From Protula sp. h YS-2021 (Eukaryota > Annelida > Polychaeta > Sabellida > Serpulidae), in assembly GCA_949752745.1 (NCBI GenBank), contig OX457030.1, positions 72,036,686 through 72,100,685 of the forward strand: DNA of 64,000 bases, read 5' to 3'. The notes under the pieces are model-generated. The model was not told the origin of the DNA and ran no database searches. It worked only from the letters and a program-made list of their open reading frames with translations. Of the stretch, positions 49,036-57,388 are shown in pieces. The position numbers were made by a program, and so were the translations under genes. Position 1 is the stretch's first letter. Every line of letters starts with the position of its first letter.

Positions 49036-49306
49036 GAAAGAAAAGGCAAAAATCATTTCCCAAACAAAAAGAAACTTATGTTAGGGGTTTTTAAAACATT
49101 TTCCACACATTTATCTTGACGAAATGAATGGTTGTGTAAACGAAATGTCATTTATGCAATTGTTAACGTGATTAAAGGATTTGAAATAACGATGGCTTTA
49201 GCGGTGGCTTTAGCGGCGGCTTCCGCGCTGAAGTGTAGAAAAAAAACGACCACCCACCCACCCCCCCCCCCTCCCTCCCTCCCAATTTCAGCATAAAAAA
49301 AACTCA

Positions 49307-49315
49307 TATATAAGG
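49307..49315 (+). promoter_or_regulatory. TATA box (TATATAAGG)
   Basis: It lies 37 bases before the ATG at 49344. An ATG at 49329 lies too close to be in the transcript if initiation is about 30 bases downstream, which favours 49344 as start. Confidence 0.6.
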
Positions 49316-49343
49316 GTCTGTTGTCGAGATGTGGCCAAAAATC

Positions 49344-50474
49344 ATGGAAGCGTTGCTGAATACACCTCCTCTTCCTCCAGCTATCAACATGGACGATTTG
49401 TTTGGGGAACCGTATACTTTTGATGCCTCAGTATTGCCAGTATTACCAGTGGAAGAGATAGATGCATTCTTGGTGAACATGACAGAGGCTGAAAAAGACT
49501 TGGAGGAACTGTTAGGCATTCCATTAGACGGCACAGTACAGCAAATGCTAGATTTTAAGGAAGCGTTAGGCGCTGCTACTGCTCCGTTAGATATACCTCC
49601 AGTGCAGCAAGGGATACAGCAAGGAATGGAGCAAGACATGCCAGATCCTGAGGGCCCCGACTACCCGTTCTGGGTTGCACATGCACTTGTCAATGGTCGA
49701 AACACACAACTCAGCACAAAGTTAGAAGCTCATTTGAAGCAACTTAAGGAAGAAGTGAGCGACGACGACGACGAGTCCAGCGCCAGCGAGCCTGAGGAGG
49801 AGGAGCTTGAGGAGGGAGAAGTGTTAAGTGATGATGATGAAGAAGGCAAGCATTTGAAATTGAAATTTGAATCGAGTAAGACCATCCTTGTGACTGAGAA
49901 AGATGTGACGCTGTTGAAAAGAAACTTTCAAGCCGTGCTTCCTCTGATTGATAGCAACATTTTATGGTGTTTATGTGAAGAAGGCTTTTTCAACAACCAC
50001 ACGTACATGTACCTAATGGAAGAAATGAACCCTGTCATGATGCTCATGTTCATGCTAGAAGGAACCCAAGAGGATGTTCCGGCGTCAGAGCCAAAGTTCA
50101 CCGAAGCCATGACTCGACGTTTCATTCAACTGTTTAGACTCCTTCATGAGGAACAGTTTAAGGCGTTGTGTCTGCCAGAGCCGAAGTGTGTGAATGAGGG
50201 TCGCGATTTCAAATGTGCAAAGGTCATGCTGCATGGTTTCAAATACCTTGTAGAACGCATTCAGGTGTATGATATGATGGCCTACCTCTATGAAAAAGGA
50301 CATTTCACCATGCCAATGCTGTTTCAATGGATACTAGGGCATCGGACCCCAGGAGACTTTTTAGTGATTGTCATGAGACAATCTTTAACAGGTGGTTTAC
50401 CAACAGCCTTTCTGGATGGTGTCAATGAGATGACTCCGCGATTTTACAAGCATCTCATGAAAACTTACATGTAA
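49344..50474 (+). CDS. Polinton accessory protein with acidic middle and possible death-fold-like helical modules
   Basis: The product has 376 residues from the ATG at 49344; an in-frame ATG at 49329 would add five. The N-terminal 130 residues are Pro/Leu-rich. An acidic stretch follows (DDDDESSASEPEEEELEEGE). Two helical modules follow. The first starts about LLKRNFQAVLPLIDSNILWC with EEGFFNNH. The second is LVERIQVYDMMAYLYEKGHF followed by TPGDFLVIVM and TGGLPTAFLDGV. The second module resembles the pattern of a CARD: an L...I.V.D helix, a YLYEKG turn, and a final helix after a Gly. This is a judgement by eye. If correct, the protein could act on host cell-death or innate-immune signalling. 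No other homology is recognised. It has its own TATA box and is followed at once by the next TATA-driven gene. Confidence 0.7.
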   Translation: MEALLNTPPLPPAINMDDLFGEPYTFDASVLPVLPVEEIDAFLVNMTEAEKDLEELLGIPLDGTVQQMLDFKEALGAATAPLDIPPVQQGIQQGMEQDMPDPEGPDYPFWVAHALVNGRNTQLSTKLEAHLKQLKEEVSDDDDESSASEPEEEELEEGEVLSDDDEEGKHLKLKFESSKTILVTEKDVTLLKRNFQAVLPLIDSNILWCLCEEGFFNNHTYMYLMEEMNPVMMLMFMLEGTQEDVPASEPKFTEAMTRRFIQLFRLLHEEQFKALCLPEPKCVNEGRDFKCAKVMLHGFKYLVERIQVYDMMAYLYEKGHFTMPMLFQWILGHRTPGDFLVIVMRQSLTGGLPTAFLDGVNEMTPRFYKHLMKTYM

Positions 50475-50484
50475 CTTTCCCTGG

Positions 50485-50493
50485 TATAAAAGG
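50485..50493 (+). promoter_or_regulatory. TATA box (TATAAAAGG)
   Basis: It lies 59 bases before the ATG at 50544 and 11 bases after the previous stop. TATAAAAGGGGG context. Confidence 0.7.
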
Positions 50494-50543
50494 GGGCGGC
50501 AGCGCGCGGCAGCGGATCACAAAGTCTGCAATCATTCACCGTA

Positions 50544-50981
50544 ATGTCTTCACCATTTTACAGATGTGCAGAGACTATGGATGATATCTTCAAAGTGAAT
50601 TATACTAACTATGTATTTTCAAAGCTTCCTGATTTTGAATGGGAATGGATGCAGCAAGTGAAGAATTTACATCTGCATTGGGAAGCTGTTGGAAAGACTA
50701 TTCCAAGTGATTATTTCATCGACTCGTTTCTACGTGACTGTGAAGATCTACATGTACTATCAGCTTATGACATTGATTCAGCATTTATCCACGCGAATAC
50801 AATTTGGGCAGTGGAGCTCATGTTAGCTGTAGCTGCAAGAATCATTTTACTTTATGATGATGATGTTTCATTGACGACGAATGTATCAGACCTTGTTCGA
50901 TTCAACTATGGACGAGTGGAAGTGAATTCAAAGCTTTGCAAGAAGTTTGAAAAGCTTGACTCAGCGGATGGTTGGGTATAA
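50544..50981 (+). CDS. Small acidic helical protein, unknown function
   Basis: The product has 145 residues, predicted mostly helical and without a signal peptide (MSSPFYRCAETMDDIFKVNY). A hydrophobic helix, WAVELMLAVAARIILLYDDD, follows DIDSAF. The order of an acidic DxDxAF-like stretch and a hydrophobic helix resembles the product of 51687 (DFDFDAALYSARTDVEVYFT), so the two may be distant paralogues. The stop codon TAA at 50979-50981 is part of the TATA box of the next gene. No family is recognised. Confidence 0.65.
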   Translation: MSSPFYRCAETMDDIFKVNYTNYVFSKLPDFEWEWMQQVKNLHLHWEAVGKTIPSDYFIDSFLRDCEDLHVLSAYDIDSAFIHANTIWAVELMLAVAARIILLYDDDVSLTTNVSDLVRFNYGRVEVNSKLCKKFEKLDSADGWV

Positions 50982-50985
50982 AAGG
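50977..50985 (+). promoter_or_regulatory. TATA box (TATAAAAGG) containing the upstream gene's stop codon
   Basis: The sequence GGGTATAAAAGGGG reads GTA TAA AAG in the frame of the upstream gene, so its stop is within the TATA box. The ATG of the next gene is at 51020. Confidence 0.7.
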
Positions 50986-51019
50986 GGTGTGTGGACCTCA
51001 TCAGTACAGTGTAGCAGTC

Positions 51020-51654
51020 ATGGAGAACAACACAAGCAGCAGTTTTAAAATTAGTGCCAACTTAACCATTACTGTGGAGCATGGACAATATGGACCATTT
51101 CTACGCATCAAACGTTGAGAGAGATGGTGTGCTTATTCCCCATCTTTGTGGAAGATTGTGTGTCAGAACGTGAAAAAATGCCGCGACATTGGCTTCAAAC
51201 TGTACTTAACGGAAACAAAGTGGCTTGAAGTCATTTCATACTTGGACATGCGCTATGTGAGCTTCGTGCGTACATCACGGTTTGAAGGGAAAGAATACAC
51301 ACATCACATCAACACGAATGATGGTGAATGGGAGGCACTGCTTCAGGAGATGGATCACATCGACTCCGCCTTATCGGTGAACCGTGTACGGAATGTCATG
51401 ACAAGAAAACGATCATCAAGTTGCAAAAGGATGATCGGATGAAGGTGTCAAAGTTATCCAAGAAAAGACTGGCTGAAGTTCAGTTGGAGAATATGGATGT
51501 ACAAAATCAACTTGGACTTACCTGTGACTATTGCGGTGCTTGCGGATATATGGAGGATTATTATTGCCACTGCCACAAGTACAATTGTCAGATGTGTGAA
51601 CCAAACAACTTCTGCGGCAAGTGTGGAGTACTTAAGGTGTGTGAAGCACAGTAG
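51020..51654 (+). pseudogene. PC4-like small protein followed by a cysteine-rich domain, broken by in-frame stop and frame changes
   Basis: The ATG at 51020 opens a frame that stops at TGA 51116-51118. Conserved coding continues in 51146-51442, ending with the motif DGEWEALLQEMDHI, the same xEWxALL ending seen in the three small minus-strand genes at 59330-60327. From about 51375 a second frame (to TAG at 51652) gives a cysteine-rich stretch (CTECHDK, then CDYCGACG, CHCHKYNCQMC, CGKCGVLKVC) that looks zinc-binding. Whether this is the C-terminus of the same protein or a separate overlapping gene is unclear. The several frame changes point to decay or assembly indels. A PC4-like fold with single-strand DNA binding is inferred from the paralogues. 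Confidence 0.5.
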
Positions 51655-51686
51655 AAGCCCTCACACACACACGCACAGCAAACAAG

Positions 51687-52202
51687 ATGGATGCATGTTT
51701 TAGAAAAGCTTATGTTGACTTGATGATTGCTAAACTGACTTGCTGCGGCACTCCAGACTATCAGCTTTATCACTTGGACGCTTATTGGGATGTTGTACAT
51801 CACAGTCTTGATGTGATTGAACTACATTCACGATTTCTTGGAGAATGTGACACAATTGGAGTAGAAGATCCTGACTTTGACTTTGATGCTGCCCTCTATT
51901 CTGCTCGCACTGACGTGGAAGTATATTTCACCGTGGTGGATTATTTGAGAGATTGCTGCAAAGAAGAAGAGGAAACTGAGCAGCCTTATCAGCTTTGTCA
52001 GGTAAGCCCCCCCCTTCTCCCTTTTTTTTAACACTAACAACTCTAAAACCAACAGCAGCAGCAACAGCTAACAATGTTTTTCTTTCTAGCAAATTTAATT
52101 TTATGTGAGTGGTTTCAACGTGAACAAAGAAAGAAGATGATAGAAGAGGTAGCAGATATATGAAAACATATTGTATTGCAGGAAGAAGACATGTTAGAAT
52201 AA
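51687..52202 (+). CDS. Small acidic protein, probably spliced near its end
   Basis: Exon 1 is 51687-52001 (105 codons, MDACFRKAYVDLMIAKLTCC). It ends in CAG followed by a strong donor, GTAAGC at 52002. Two acceptors are possible. TTGCAG at 52176-52181 adds EEDMLE and stops at 52200-52202. TTCTAG at 52084-52089 adds two codons and a stop. Without splicing the frame runs into a C-rich stretch and ends at 52031. The protein is acidic and helical, with Cys pairs (KLTCC, LRDCC) and EEEETEQ near the end. The function is unknown; it may be distantly related to the product of 50544. Confidence 0.6.
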
Positions 52203-52214
52203 ACCAAAGTCAAC

Positions 52215-52774
52215 ATGGAGAATCGTGTACTATTTAGCGGTCACAAGGATGTTCTTTCCAACATGTTTCCAGCACGCCTTGAAAAGTATGGACATACATT
52301 CAACTCGAGTGAAGCGTTGTATCAATATGAGAAAGCCGTGTTTCATCACCGTCCGGATATTGCTTCAGCTATTGTGTCATCCAGAAATGGCTATGAAGCA
52401 AAACGTATCGCCCAAGTGATAAAGCCATATCCTTTATGGCATACAGTGAAGAGAAGCAAATGCAAGAGGTGTTACAAGTCAAATGGAATCAGTGTGCATC
52501 GTTTCGCAACAAGTTAAAAGACTGCAAGGACAAGACTTTAGTGGAAGCCACCTATGATCCTTGGTGGGGAGCTGGTGTGAAACATGTGCCATCTCGTGGA
52601 TATCCTGGTCAGAATATCATGGGAAAGTTGTTAGAACAGTTGAGTGTGACGGGGGGTATAAAAGAGACTGTGCCTCCAACATCATCTTACTTGCCGTCAT
52701 CGCCGCCGCCGCCCAGCCGCTCGCCCAGCCGCTCACCAGTCCTGGTGTGGAGACGTGTTTTTGTGAACCTATGA
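52215..52774 (+). pseudogene. NADAR-family (YbiA-like) ADP-ribose/N-glycosidase protein, frameshifted
   Basis: The ATG at 52215 opens MENRVLFSGHKDVLSNMFPA, followed by FNSSEALYQYEKAVFH and NGYEAKRIAQVI, the N-terminal landmarks of the NADAR family (F..h...LSN, EalYQ..KA, A+.i). Near 52440-52460 the reading changes frame. The second frame gives QEVLQVKWNQC, TLVEATYDPWWGAG and NIMGKLLEQL, matching the family's C-terminal landmarks (LvEat.d..WG.G, N.mG+lL). The second frame remains open to 52774 beyond the natural end and includes a TATA box at 52657. NADAR proteins act on ADP-ribosyl or riboflavin-precursor substrates, and some remove ADP-ribose from guanine in DNA. In a viral element this suggests a counter-defence role, by inference. 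A single-base indel explains the break. Confidence 0.75.
52657..52665 (+). promoter_or_regulatory. TATA box (TATAAAAGA)
   Basis: It lies inside the 3' end of the NADAR reading frame. The next coding start is the ATG at 52872, about 215 bases away, which would be a long leader or one containing an intron. Confidence 0.5.
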
Positions 52775-52871
52775 ACCCCCCCCCCCCCCCCCGCATGCTG
52801 AACTTGACAAACTTGCGTAAAGAGTGAAGCTCTCAAGACTGATCAGTCTCAAGACTGATCAGTATACAGAC

Positions 52872-53203
52872 ATGGCAGACATGACACTGAGACAATATAT
52901 TGTGCAAAAAGCTTATTGTGAAGAAATGTTATCCGCTGTAAAAAGTTTGCATGGTTAGTATGTCCTGCTTGCCAACATGAAGAGTGTCAAGAACATACTT
53001 GTTATTTTGCATGTGTCTATACATATTGGAATGAAGCTAAATATTATATTCATTTAGATAAAGTGTTAGAGAATGCAAATCAGCGTTGTGAGAAATATGG
53101 TGTAGATACGATTACACTCGATGAACTCAGTCAGTGGCTAGTATTCATTGAAGACCAATGGTCTTCAGTTATTCACACCATTGTATCTATACTTGATTTG
53201 TAA
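52872..53203 (+). pseudogene. Small cysteine-containing accessory protein, frameshifted
   Basis: The ATG at 52872 reads MADMTLRQYIVQKAYCEEML and stops at TAG near 52956. A frame change at the A run near 52940 gives a continuing frame with WLVCPACQHEECQEHTCYFA, KYYIHLDKVLENANQRCEKY and a C-terminus DQWSSVIHTIVSILDL, ending TAA 53201-53203. The total would be about 110 residues. The CxxC...C...C pattern suggests a metal site. It is not recognised. It is followed by AATAAA near 53235. Confidence 0.5.
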
Positions 53204-53470
53204 ACTTGTGAGTTAAGCGATGTTGGTTGAGTTAAATAAAAAGCTGTTCTGTTGAGAAGGCGGGGTTTTTTTTGGGCCTCATGTCGTGAAAACCGTGTTT
53301 AGCCCACGAGACGGCCTCGTAAAAACTTCACATATCTACTGCCTCTCCCCCCAGTGCAAATAGATAAAAAAACCTAGTGTGTCCCGTAAGCAGCCTCTTT
53401 CACTCGAGACGTCAAGCAAGTGCTGCTGCTGCTGCGCTGCTCGTGTTGTTGCTTTTCATTCGGTGTGACC

Positions 53471-54574
53471 ATGTCGACGTGGAAAGACTACTTGACGAAT
53501 ATATACTTCAAACCTGGACAGCCCGGGGCATTTGCTGGTCCTTACAAACTGTATCACATCTTAAGAAAGCATGATCAACCAGTGACACAGTCGCAAGTGA
53601 AGAAATGGCTACAGGATCAAGACGCATTCAGTTTACTCCAACCTGTCAAATACAGGTTCAAAAGACAACGTGTAATTACACGGGGCATTGATGCCATGTG
53701 GGATGTGGATTTGGCTGATATGGGAAACATAGCTCCCTATAATGATGGCACACGCTTTTTACTCATTGTCATTGATGTGTTTTCCAAATATGTGTGGGTG
53801 CAGCCAATACCTAATAAATCACATACCAGCGTCATACAACCTTTTCAAAAGATTTTTCATGACACACGCCGAAGACCACGCACTCTAAGGTCCGATAAAG
53901 GAACGGAATTTAAAAACAGATGGGTCAAAGCATTTTTGAAGAAGGAGGGCATTCATGCTTATACCACAAAGAATGAAACCAAAGCCAACTTTGCTGAGAG
54001 AGTCATTCGTACTCTAAAGGGGATGATGTATCGGTATTTTCTACATAATCAAACTTACCGTTACGTAGACATCCTTCCTGACTTGGTGTACAATTACAAC
54101 CATAGACCTCATGGCTCCCTTCCGAATAAGTATGCTCCAGCTGAGATTCGTAAAGACAACGAATCGAAAGTGTGGAAGTATATGTATGTCGACAAACTAA
54201 AATTGAAACCGAAGAAGAAGAAGAAGTATAAACTGAACATTGGCGATCATGTTCGCATTTCCCACATTAAATATGTGTTTCAACGGGATTATCACATCAA
54301 ATGGACGCAAGAAGTCTTTATTGTCACACATCGGTGTAAGAAGCAAGGAATCCATTTGTATCGTGTGAAAGACTTTTTAGACGAAGATATTGATGGGCAT
54401 TTCTATGAGGAAGAACTGCAGAAAGTGACCAAAGATATTGAATCTGTCTACAGAATTGAAAAAGTCTTGAAAACACGTAAAAGGCGAGGAGGTGTGAAAG
54501 AATTACTTGTCAAGTGGTTAGGTTGGCCAAGCAAGTTTAACAGTTGGGTGAAAGAAACAGACATTCAAAAATGA
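53471..54574 (+). CDS. INT: Polinton integrase (retroviral-type, rve) with C-terminal chromodomain
   Basis: The product has 367 residues from the ATG at 53471 in a good context (ACCATGT); the frame is open 51 bases further up. It catalyses strand transfer of the element into host DNA. The DDE residues visible are Asp80 (WDVDLAD), Asp142 (LRSDKGTEF) and Glu176 (NFAERVIRTLKG). The N-terminal 70 residues form a helical domain (WKDYLTNIYF...GAFAG). After the catalytic core comes a basic stretch (KLKLKPKKKKKYKL) and an SH3-like region. The last 40 residues form a chromodomain (YRIEKVLKTRKRRGG, LLVKWLGWPSKFNSWV). The product appears intact. Its stop overlaps the ATPase start as ATGA. It is the first gene of the plus-strand structural block. 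Confidence 0.93.
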   Translation: MSTWKDYLTNIYFKPGQPGAFAGPYKLYHILRKHDQPVTQSQVKKWLQDQDAFSLLQPVKYRFKRQRVITRGIDAMWDVDLADMGNIAPYNDGTRFLLIVIDVFSKYVWVQPIPNKSHTSVIQPFQKIFHDTRRRPRTLRSDKGTEFKNRWVKAFLKKEGIHAYTTKNETKANFAERVIRTLKGMMYRYFLHNQTYRYVDILPDLVYNYNHRPHGSLPNKYAPAEIRKDNESKVWKYMYVDKLKLKPKKKKKYKLNIGDHVRISHIKYVFQRDYHIKWTQEVFIVTHRCKKQGIHLYRVKDFLDEDIDGHFYEEELQKVTKDIESVYRIEKVLKTRKRRGGVKELLVKWLGWPSKFNSWVKETDIQK

Positions 54575-55229
54575 AGCATCCCTTTACATGCTTGGTCTCT
54601 GGACCTACAGGCAGTGGCAAAACGTCTCTGGTGAAGGAAATTCTTGAACAAAAGCTGATTCATCCCTCTCCGAAAAGCATTTTATGGCTCTATGCAGCAG
54701 ATCAGCCTTTGTACAAGGGAATGAAAGGTGTGACATTTTACCAAGGCATTCCAGATGACATTGAAGAGCGCTTTAACCCGAAAAAACCAAACCTACTCAT
54801 CATTGATGACTTAATGACCAAATGCCATAGCGATGAGCGTATGACACGTCTTTTTAGTGTTGGTAGCAGTCATCAAATCTAAGTATCATCTTTATTGTGC
54901 ATAATTTATTCCATCATGGGAAAGAGATGCGAAATATTAGTTTGAATAACCATTATATCAATCTGTTTAAAAATCCGAGAGACAGTCAGCAAGTCAGTAC
55001 ATTGGCGCGGCAAATGTATCCTGGAAGATCTCAATTTCTCATAGAAGCCTATCAAGATGCTACCAGCAAACCCCATGGTTTTTTGTTCATTGACTTGAAG
55101 CCGAAGACGAATGATCAACTGCGTATTCGTACAGGCATTTTACCAAAAGATACCCATTATATATATATTGATAAAGCAGTGTACGACCAAGAACCAAGTC
55201 ATTTAACCATTCGCAGTCAAGATGTCTAA
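54571..55229 (+). pseudogene. ATPase: FtsK/HerA-type DNA packaging ATPase, one frameshift
   Basis: It starts in the ATGA overlap with the integrase. Walker A is SGPTGSGKTSLV (residues about 10-21) and Walker B is LLIIDDLM (about 80). The first frame stops at TAA 54880-54882. The family sequence continues in another frame from about 54880 (SIIFIVHNLFHHGKEMRNIS, then LFKNPRD, RQMYPGR, HGFLFIDL) to TAA at 55227-55229. A single missing or extra base near 54877 explains it. The sensor-like stretch after Walker B and the arginine-rich part are in the second frame. It would power packaging of the genome into the capsid. Total length of about 219 residues is normal for the family. Confidence 0.88.
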
Positions 55230-55515
55230 ACGCATTCGAACGAACCAGCCTTTCCTTCATTTGCTTACACGCAGTGGGCCTAGACAGGAATTAACGAGCT
55301 TGTTTGAAATTTGTTTGAATATATTGCGAGGACATTTACCCTTAAGCTCAAAACGGTATAAGGTATTCAAGCGTGAGCGTCATACCCTACGTACTCTGGC
55401 AAATAAGAAGATATCCCTCCGACGAAAAAAGAAGTTGGTGAATCAGAAAGGAGGATTCATTGGAGTTATTGCTAGATTTGCATTGCCCTTGTTAGCCAAG
55501 CTGCTGTTAAAATGA
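55222..55515 (+). CDS. Small basic virion-type protein
   Basis: The product has 97 residues, strongly basic (RRKKKLVNQKGGFIG, LRTLANKKISL), with a hydrophobic C-terminal helix (VIARFALPLLAKLLL). It overlaps the ATPase end by 8 bases and the next start by ATGA. Small basic proteins of this kind in Polintons and adintoviruses are thought to be core or membrane-active virion parts. The NQKGGF-type Gly-Gly stretch could be a site for the adenain-type protease, but the P4 residue does not fit the adenovirus rule exactly. Confidence 0.75.
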   Translation: MSKRIRTNQPFLHLLTRSGPRQELTSLFEICLNILRGHLPLSSKRYKVFKRERHTLRTLANKKISLRRKKKLVNQKGGFIGVIARFALPLLAKLLLK

Positions 55516-56073
55516 AGCATGCTATGAAAATGGAACATGAATACAAATTGTTATTAGAAAAGAAGGGAAAACATGGTGGCGACATCAAAGCAAAAGTCAA
55601 GACACTTTTACGTGGGAAACGAACGCGTGAAAAGGCCATGGAAATGTCTCAACTCCTTGGCCGCCATCTACGAACAAGTCAGTCCCAACAACAGCGGCAA
55701 AAACCAGCACCACCACCACCACTAGAAAAGCTAGTGTTAAGTCATTTTCAACCGATCTATCATGGAAAAGTAATACAACTTTTAGCAGACCTGAAGAAAC
55801 ATGGTACGAAATGGACAGAGAAGAATGAACTTGAAAACGGGCGATGTCATTACAAATTCTAACATGGTTGATTTGATGAAAGAAGCATTGGTAGTGACAA
55901 GAAGAAAGGAACGCACCATACCACCCCATGGCTGGCATCCGTTTATCCAGGAAGTTGTCGATGCTAATATTCCAAAAACGACGTTTAGTAAAAAGACCAC
56001 TCGTGAAGACATTGCAACAGAAATGAAACAGCGTCAGCAAAGACAGTTTCCTAAAGGATGGGAAAATTTTTAA
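55512..56073 (+). pseudogene. Structural-block protein of about 187 residues, frameshifted
   Basis: The ATG at 55512 (ATGA overlap) gives a basic, glutamine- and proline-containing protein (MKHAMKMEHEYKLLLEKKGK, PAPPPPLEKL, QPIYHGKVIQLLADLKKH). Near 55825-55835 the frame changes. The second frame continues with LKTGDVITNSNMVDLMKEAL, PPHGWHPF and KQRQQRQFPKGWENF to TAA at 56071. The gene order and GWHPF-like C-terminus fit the conserved late gene between the basic protein and the minor capsid in Polintons. The exact role is not known; DNA-binding core protein is a guess. Confidence 0.6.
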
Positions 56074-56282
56074 CATGGTTGAAAGAGCTATGGTGTTGTT
56101 GTGGTCAGGAAGAGAAACCGACTATTCCTGTGAAGATCCGATGCACAAGTGCGTGTTGTGAAGGAGAAGTCCATCATCATCATGATGATGTAAAAGAGGA
56201 TGAGACTTTGCATACTTGGTCGAATGGCGCGCGCTATCCTGAGGTATATAGGCAACGACGACGACGCACCCATACCATTTGA
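56058..56282 (+). CDS. Short Cys/His-rich protein, possibly lipid-anchored
   Basis: The product has 74 residues (MGKFLTWLKELWCCCGQEEK), with a second Cys pair (CTSACCEG), a His run (HHHHDD) and an arginine-rich end (YRQRRRRTHTI). Gly2 and the CCC cluster would allow N-myristoylation and palmitoylation; the residue at position 6 is Thr, as tolerated by the transferase. It overlaps the end of the preceding gene by 16 bases. No family is recognised. Confidence 0.5.
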   Translation: MGKFLTWLKELWCCCGQEEKPTIPVKIRCTSACCEGEVHHHHDDVKEDETLHTWSNGARYPEVYRQRRRRTHTI

Positions 56283-56295
56283 GGGGTTCCCCACC

Positions 56296-57034
56296 ATGGA
56301 GTCGACAAGCTTTTACATTACTTTGCCTAGCAATGCGAGTATGAACTATTATCCCAACAACAAGGCTTCGAATTATCAAATTATCAATCTATCTGAATGG
56401 AAGATATGAAGTGGCTTTAGCTGAAATTCAATATCCACATACATGGTCAACCATGAGACATAGAATGGACTATTCTATTCAGTATCGACGAATAGATACA
56501 TTGGGCACTATCGATATTCCTCATGGGTACTACAGAACCATACAAGAACTATGTCAGGCTGCGAATGAAGAAGTGGCTAACTCCGAGGACCTTGAAGAAG
56601 AAGCTATTCGGCTAAAGTATGATAGAATTAGACGACGTGTGTTTCTATTTCTCAATGAGAGCTTTGAAGTGTCCTTCTCCACTGGATTAGCTGAGATTTT
56701 AGGATTTATCCCAGATCACTGGTATACTGAAACATGTAGAGCTGACCATAAAGCCGATGTGAAACAGGAGTTTTATACACTTTATGTGTATTGTAGTATT
56801 TGTGAACCACAAGTTGTTGGGGATTATTATGTGCCTTTGCTACGTTCTGTTGGGATACAAGGCCATGATGGTGAGATTATCATGAAAACGTACAACGAAC
56901 CGCACTATGTCCCTGTAAACACATCCAAATTTGACGTGATAGAGATGAATATAAAGGATGACACAGGCCATACTGTTCCATTTCAAACTGGAAAGGTGAT
57001 CTGTAAACTTCATTTTCGACCAAAAGCATTATGA
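56296..57034 (+). pseudogene. mCP: Polinton minor capsid (penton-like) protein, frameshifted near the N-terminus
   Basis: The start CCACCATGG at 56296 gives MESTSFYITLPSNASMNYYP, the typical beginning of Polinton minor capsid proteins. The first frame stops at TGA 56407-56409. At about 56393 the family sequence moves to the frame that continues RYEVALAEIQYPHTW and runs to TGA at 57032. Landmarks include PHGYYRTIQELCQ, ILGFIPDHWY, LYVYCSICEPQVVGDYYVPL and GKVICKLHFRP. The single-jelly-roll fold forming capsid vertices is known for the family. One indel explains the break. The total would be about 245 residues, normal for the family. Confidence 0.88.
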
Positions 57035-57384
57035 AAGCCTACACACACGATCCGTCTGCATATCGCAACCATTTTCTTCGTCAAGTGGGTGGAGAATTAC
57101 CAGGATTCAAAGGAGCGCGAATACAGTATGGAGATGGAATTGGTTCAATACTGGGATCATTGGCTCGTAGAGCTATTCCACTACTCAAGGCTGGGGCTAA
57201 GATCGTTGCGCCACATCTTAAGAAGGCTGCAAAGAATGTTGCGAAAGATGTTACGGGTCGAGTAGCACAGCGTGTGTTTGGTGGTGATGTGCTTAAAAAG
57301 AGAGTGCCACCGACGAAACGTGCCAGAAGACGAAAAACAGCTAGACGGATAACATCAAAAAAGCATAAAAGAGATATCTTTTGA
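57031..57384 (+). CDS. Small basic virion protein with Gly-rich amphipathic segment (pVI/pX-like)
   Basis: The product has 117 residues. A short N-terminal peptide ends QVGGELPGFKGARIQYGDG, followed by GIGSILGSLARRAIPLLKAG, a potential amphipathic, membrane-active helix, and a very basic tail (KRARRRKTARRITSKKHKRD). The layout matches the Polinton protein between minor and major capsid genes and recalls adenovirus pVI/pX. The Gly-Gly positions may be matured by the protease encoded downstream. It overlaps the minor capsid stop by ATGA. Confidence 0.8.
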   Translation: MKAYTHDPSAYRNHFLRQVGGELPGFKGARIQYGDGIGSILGSLARRAIPLLKAGAKIVAPHLKKAAKNVAKDVTGRVAQRVFGGDVLKKRVPPTKRARRRKTARRITSKKHKRDIF

Positions 57385-57388
57385 CATC

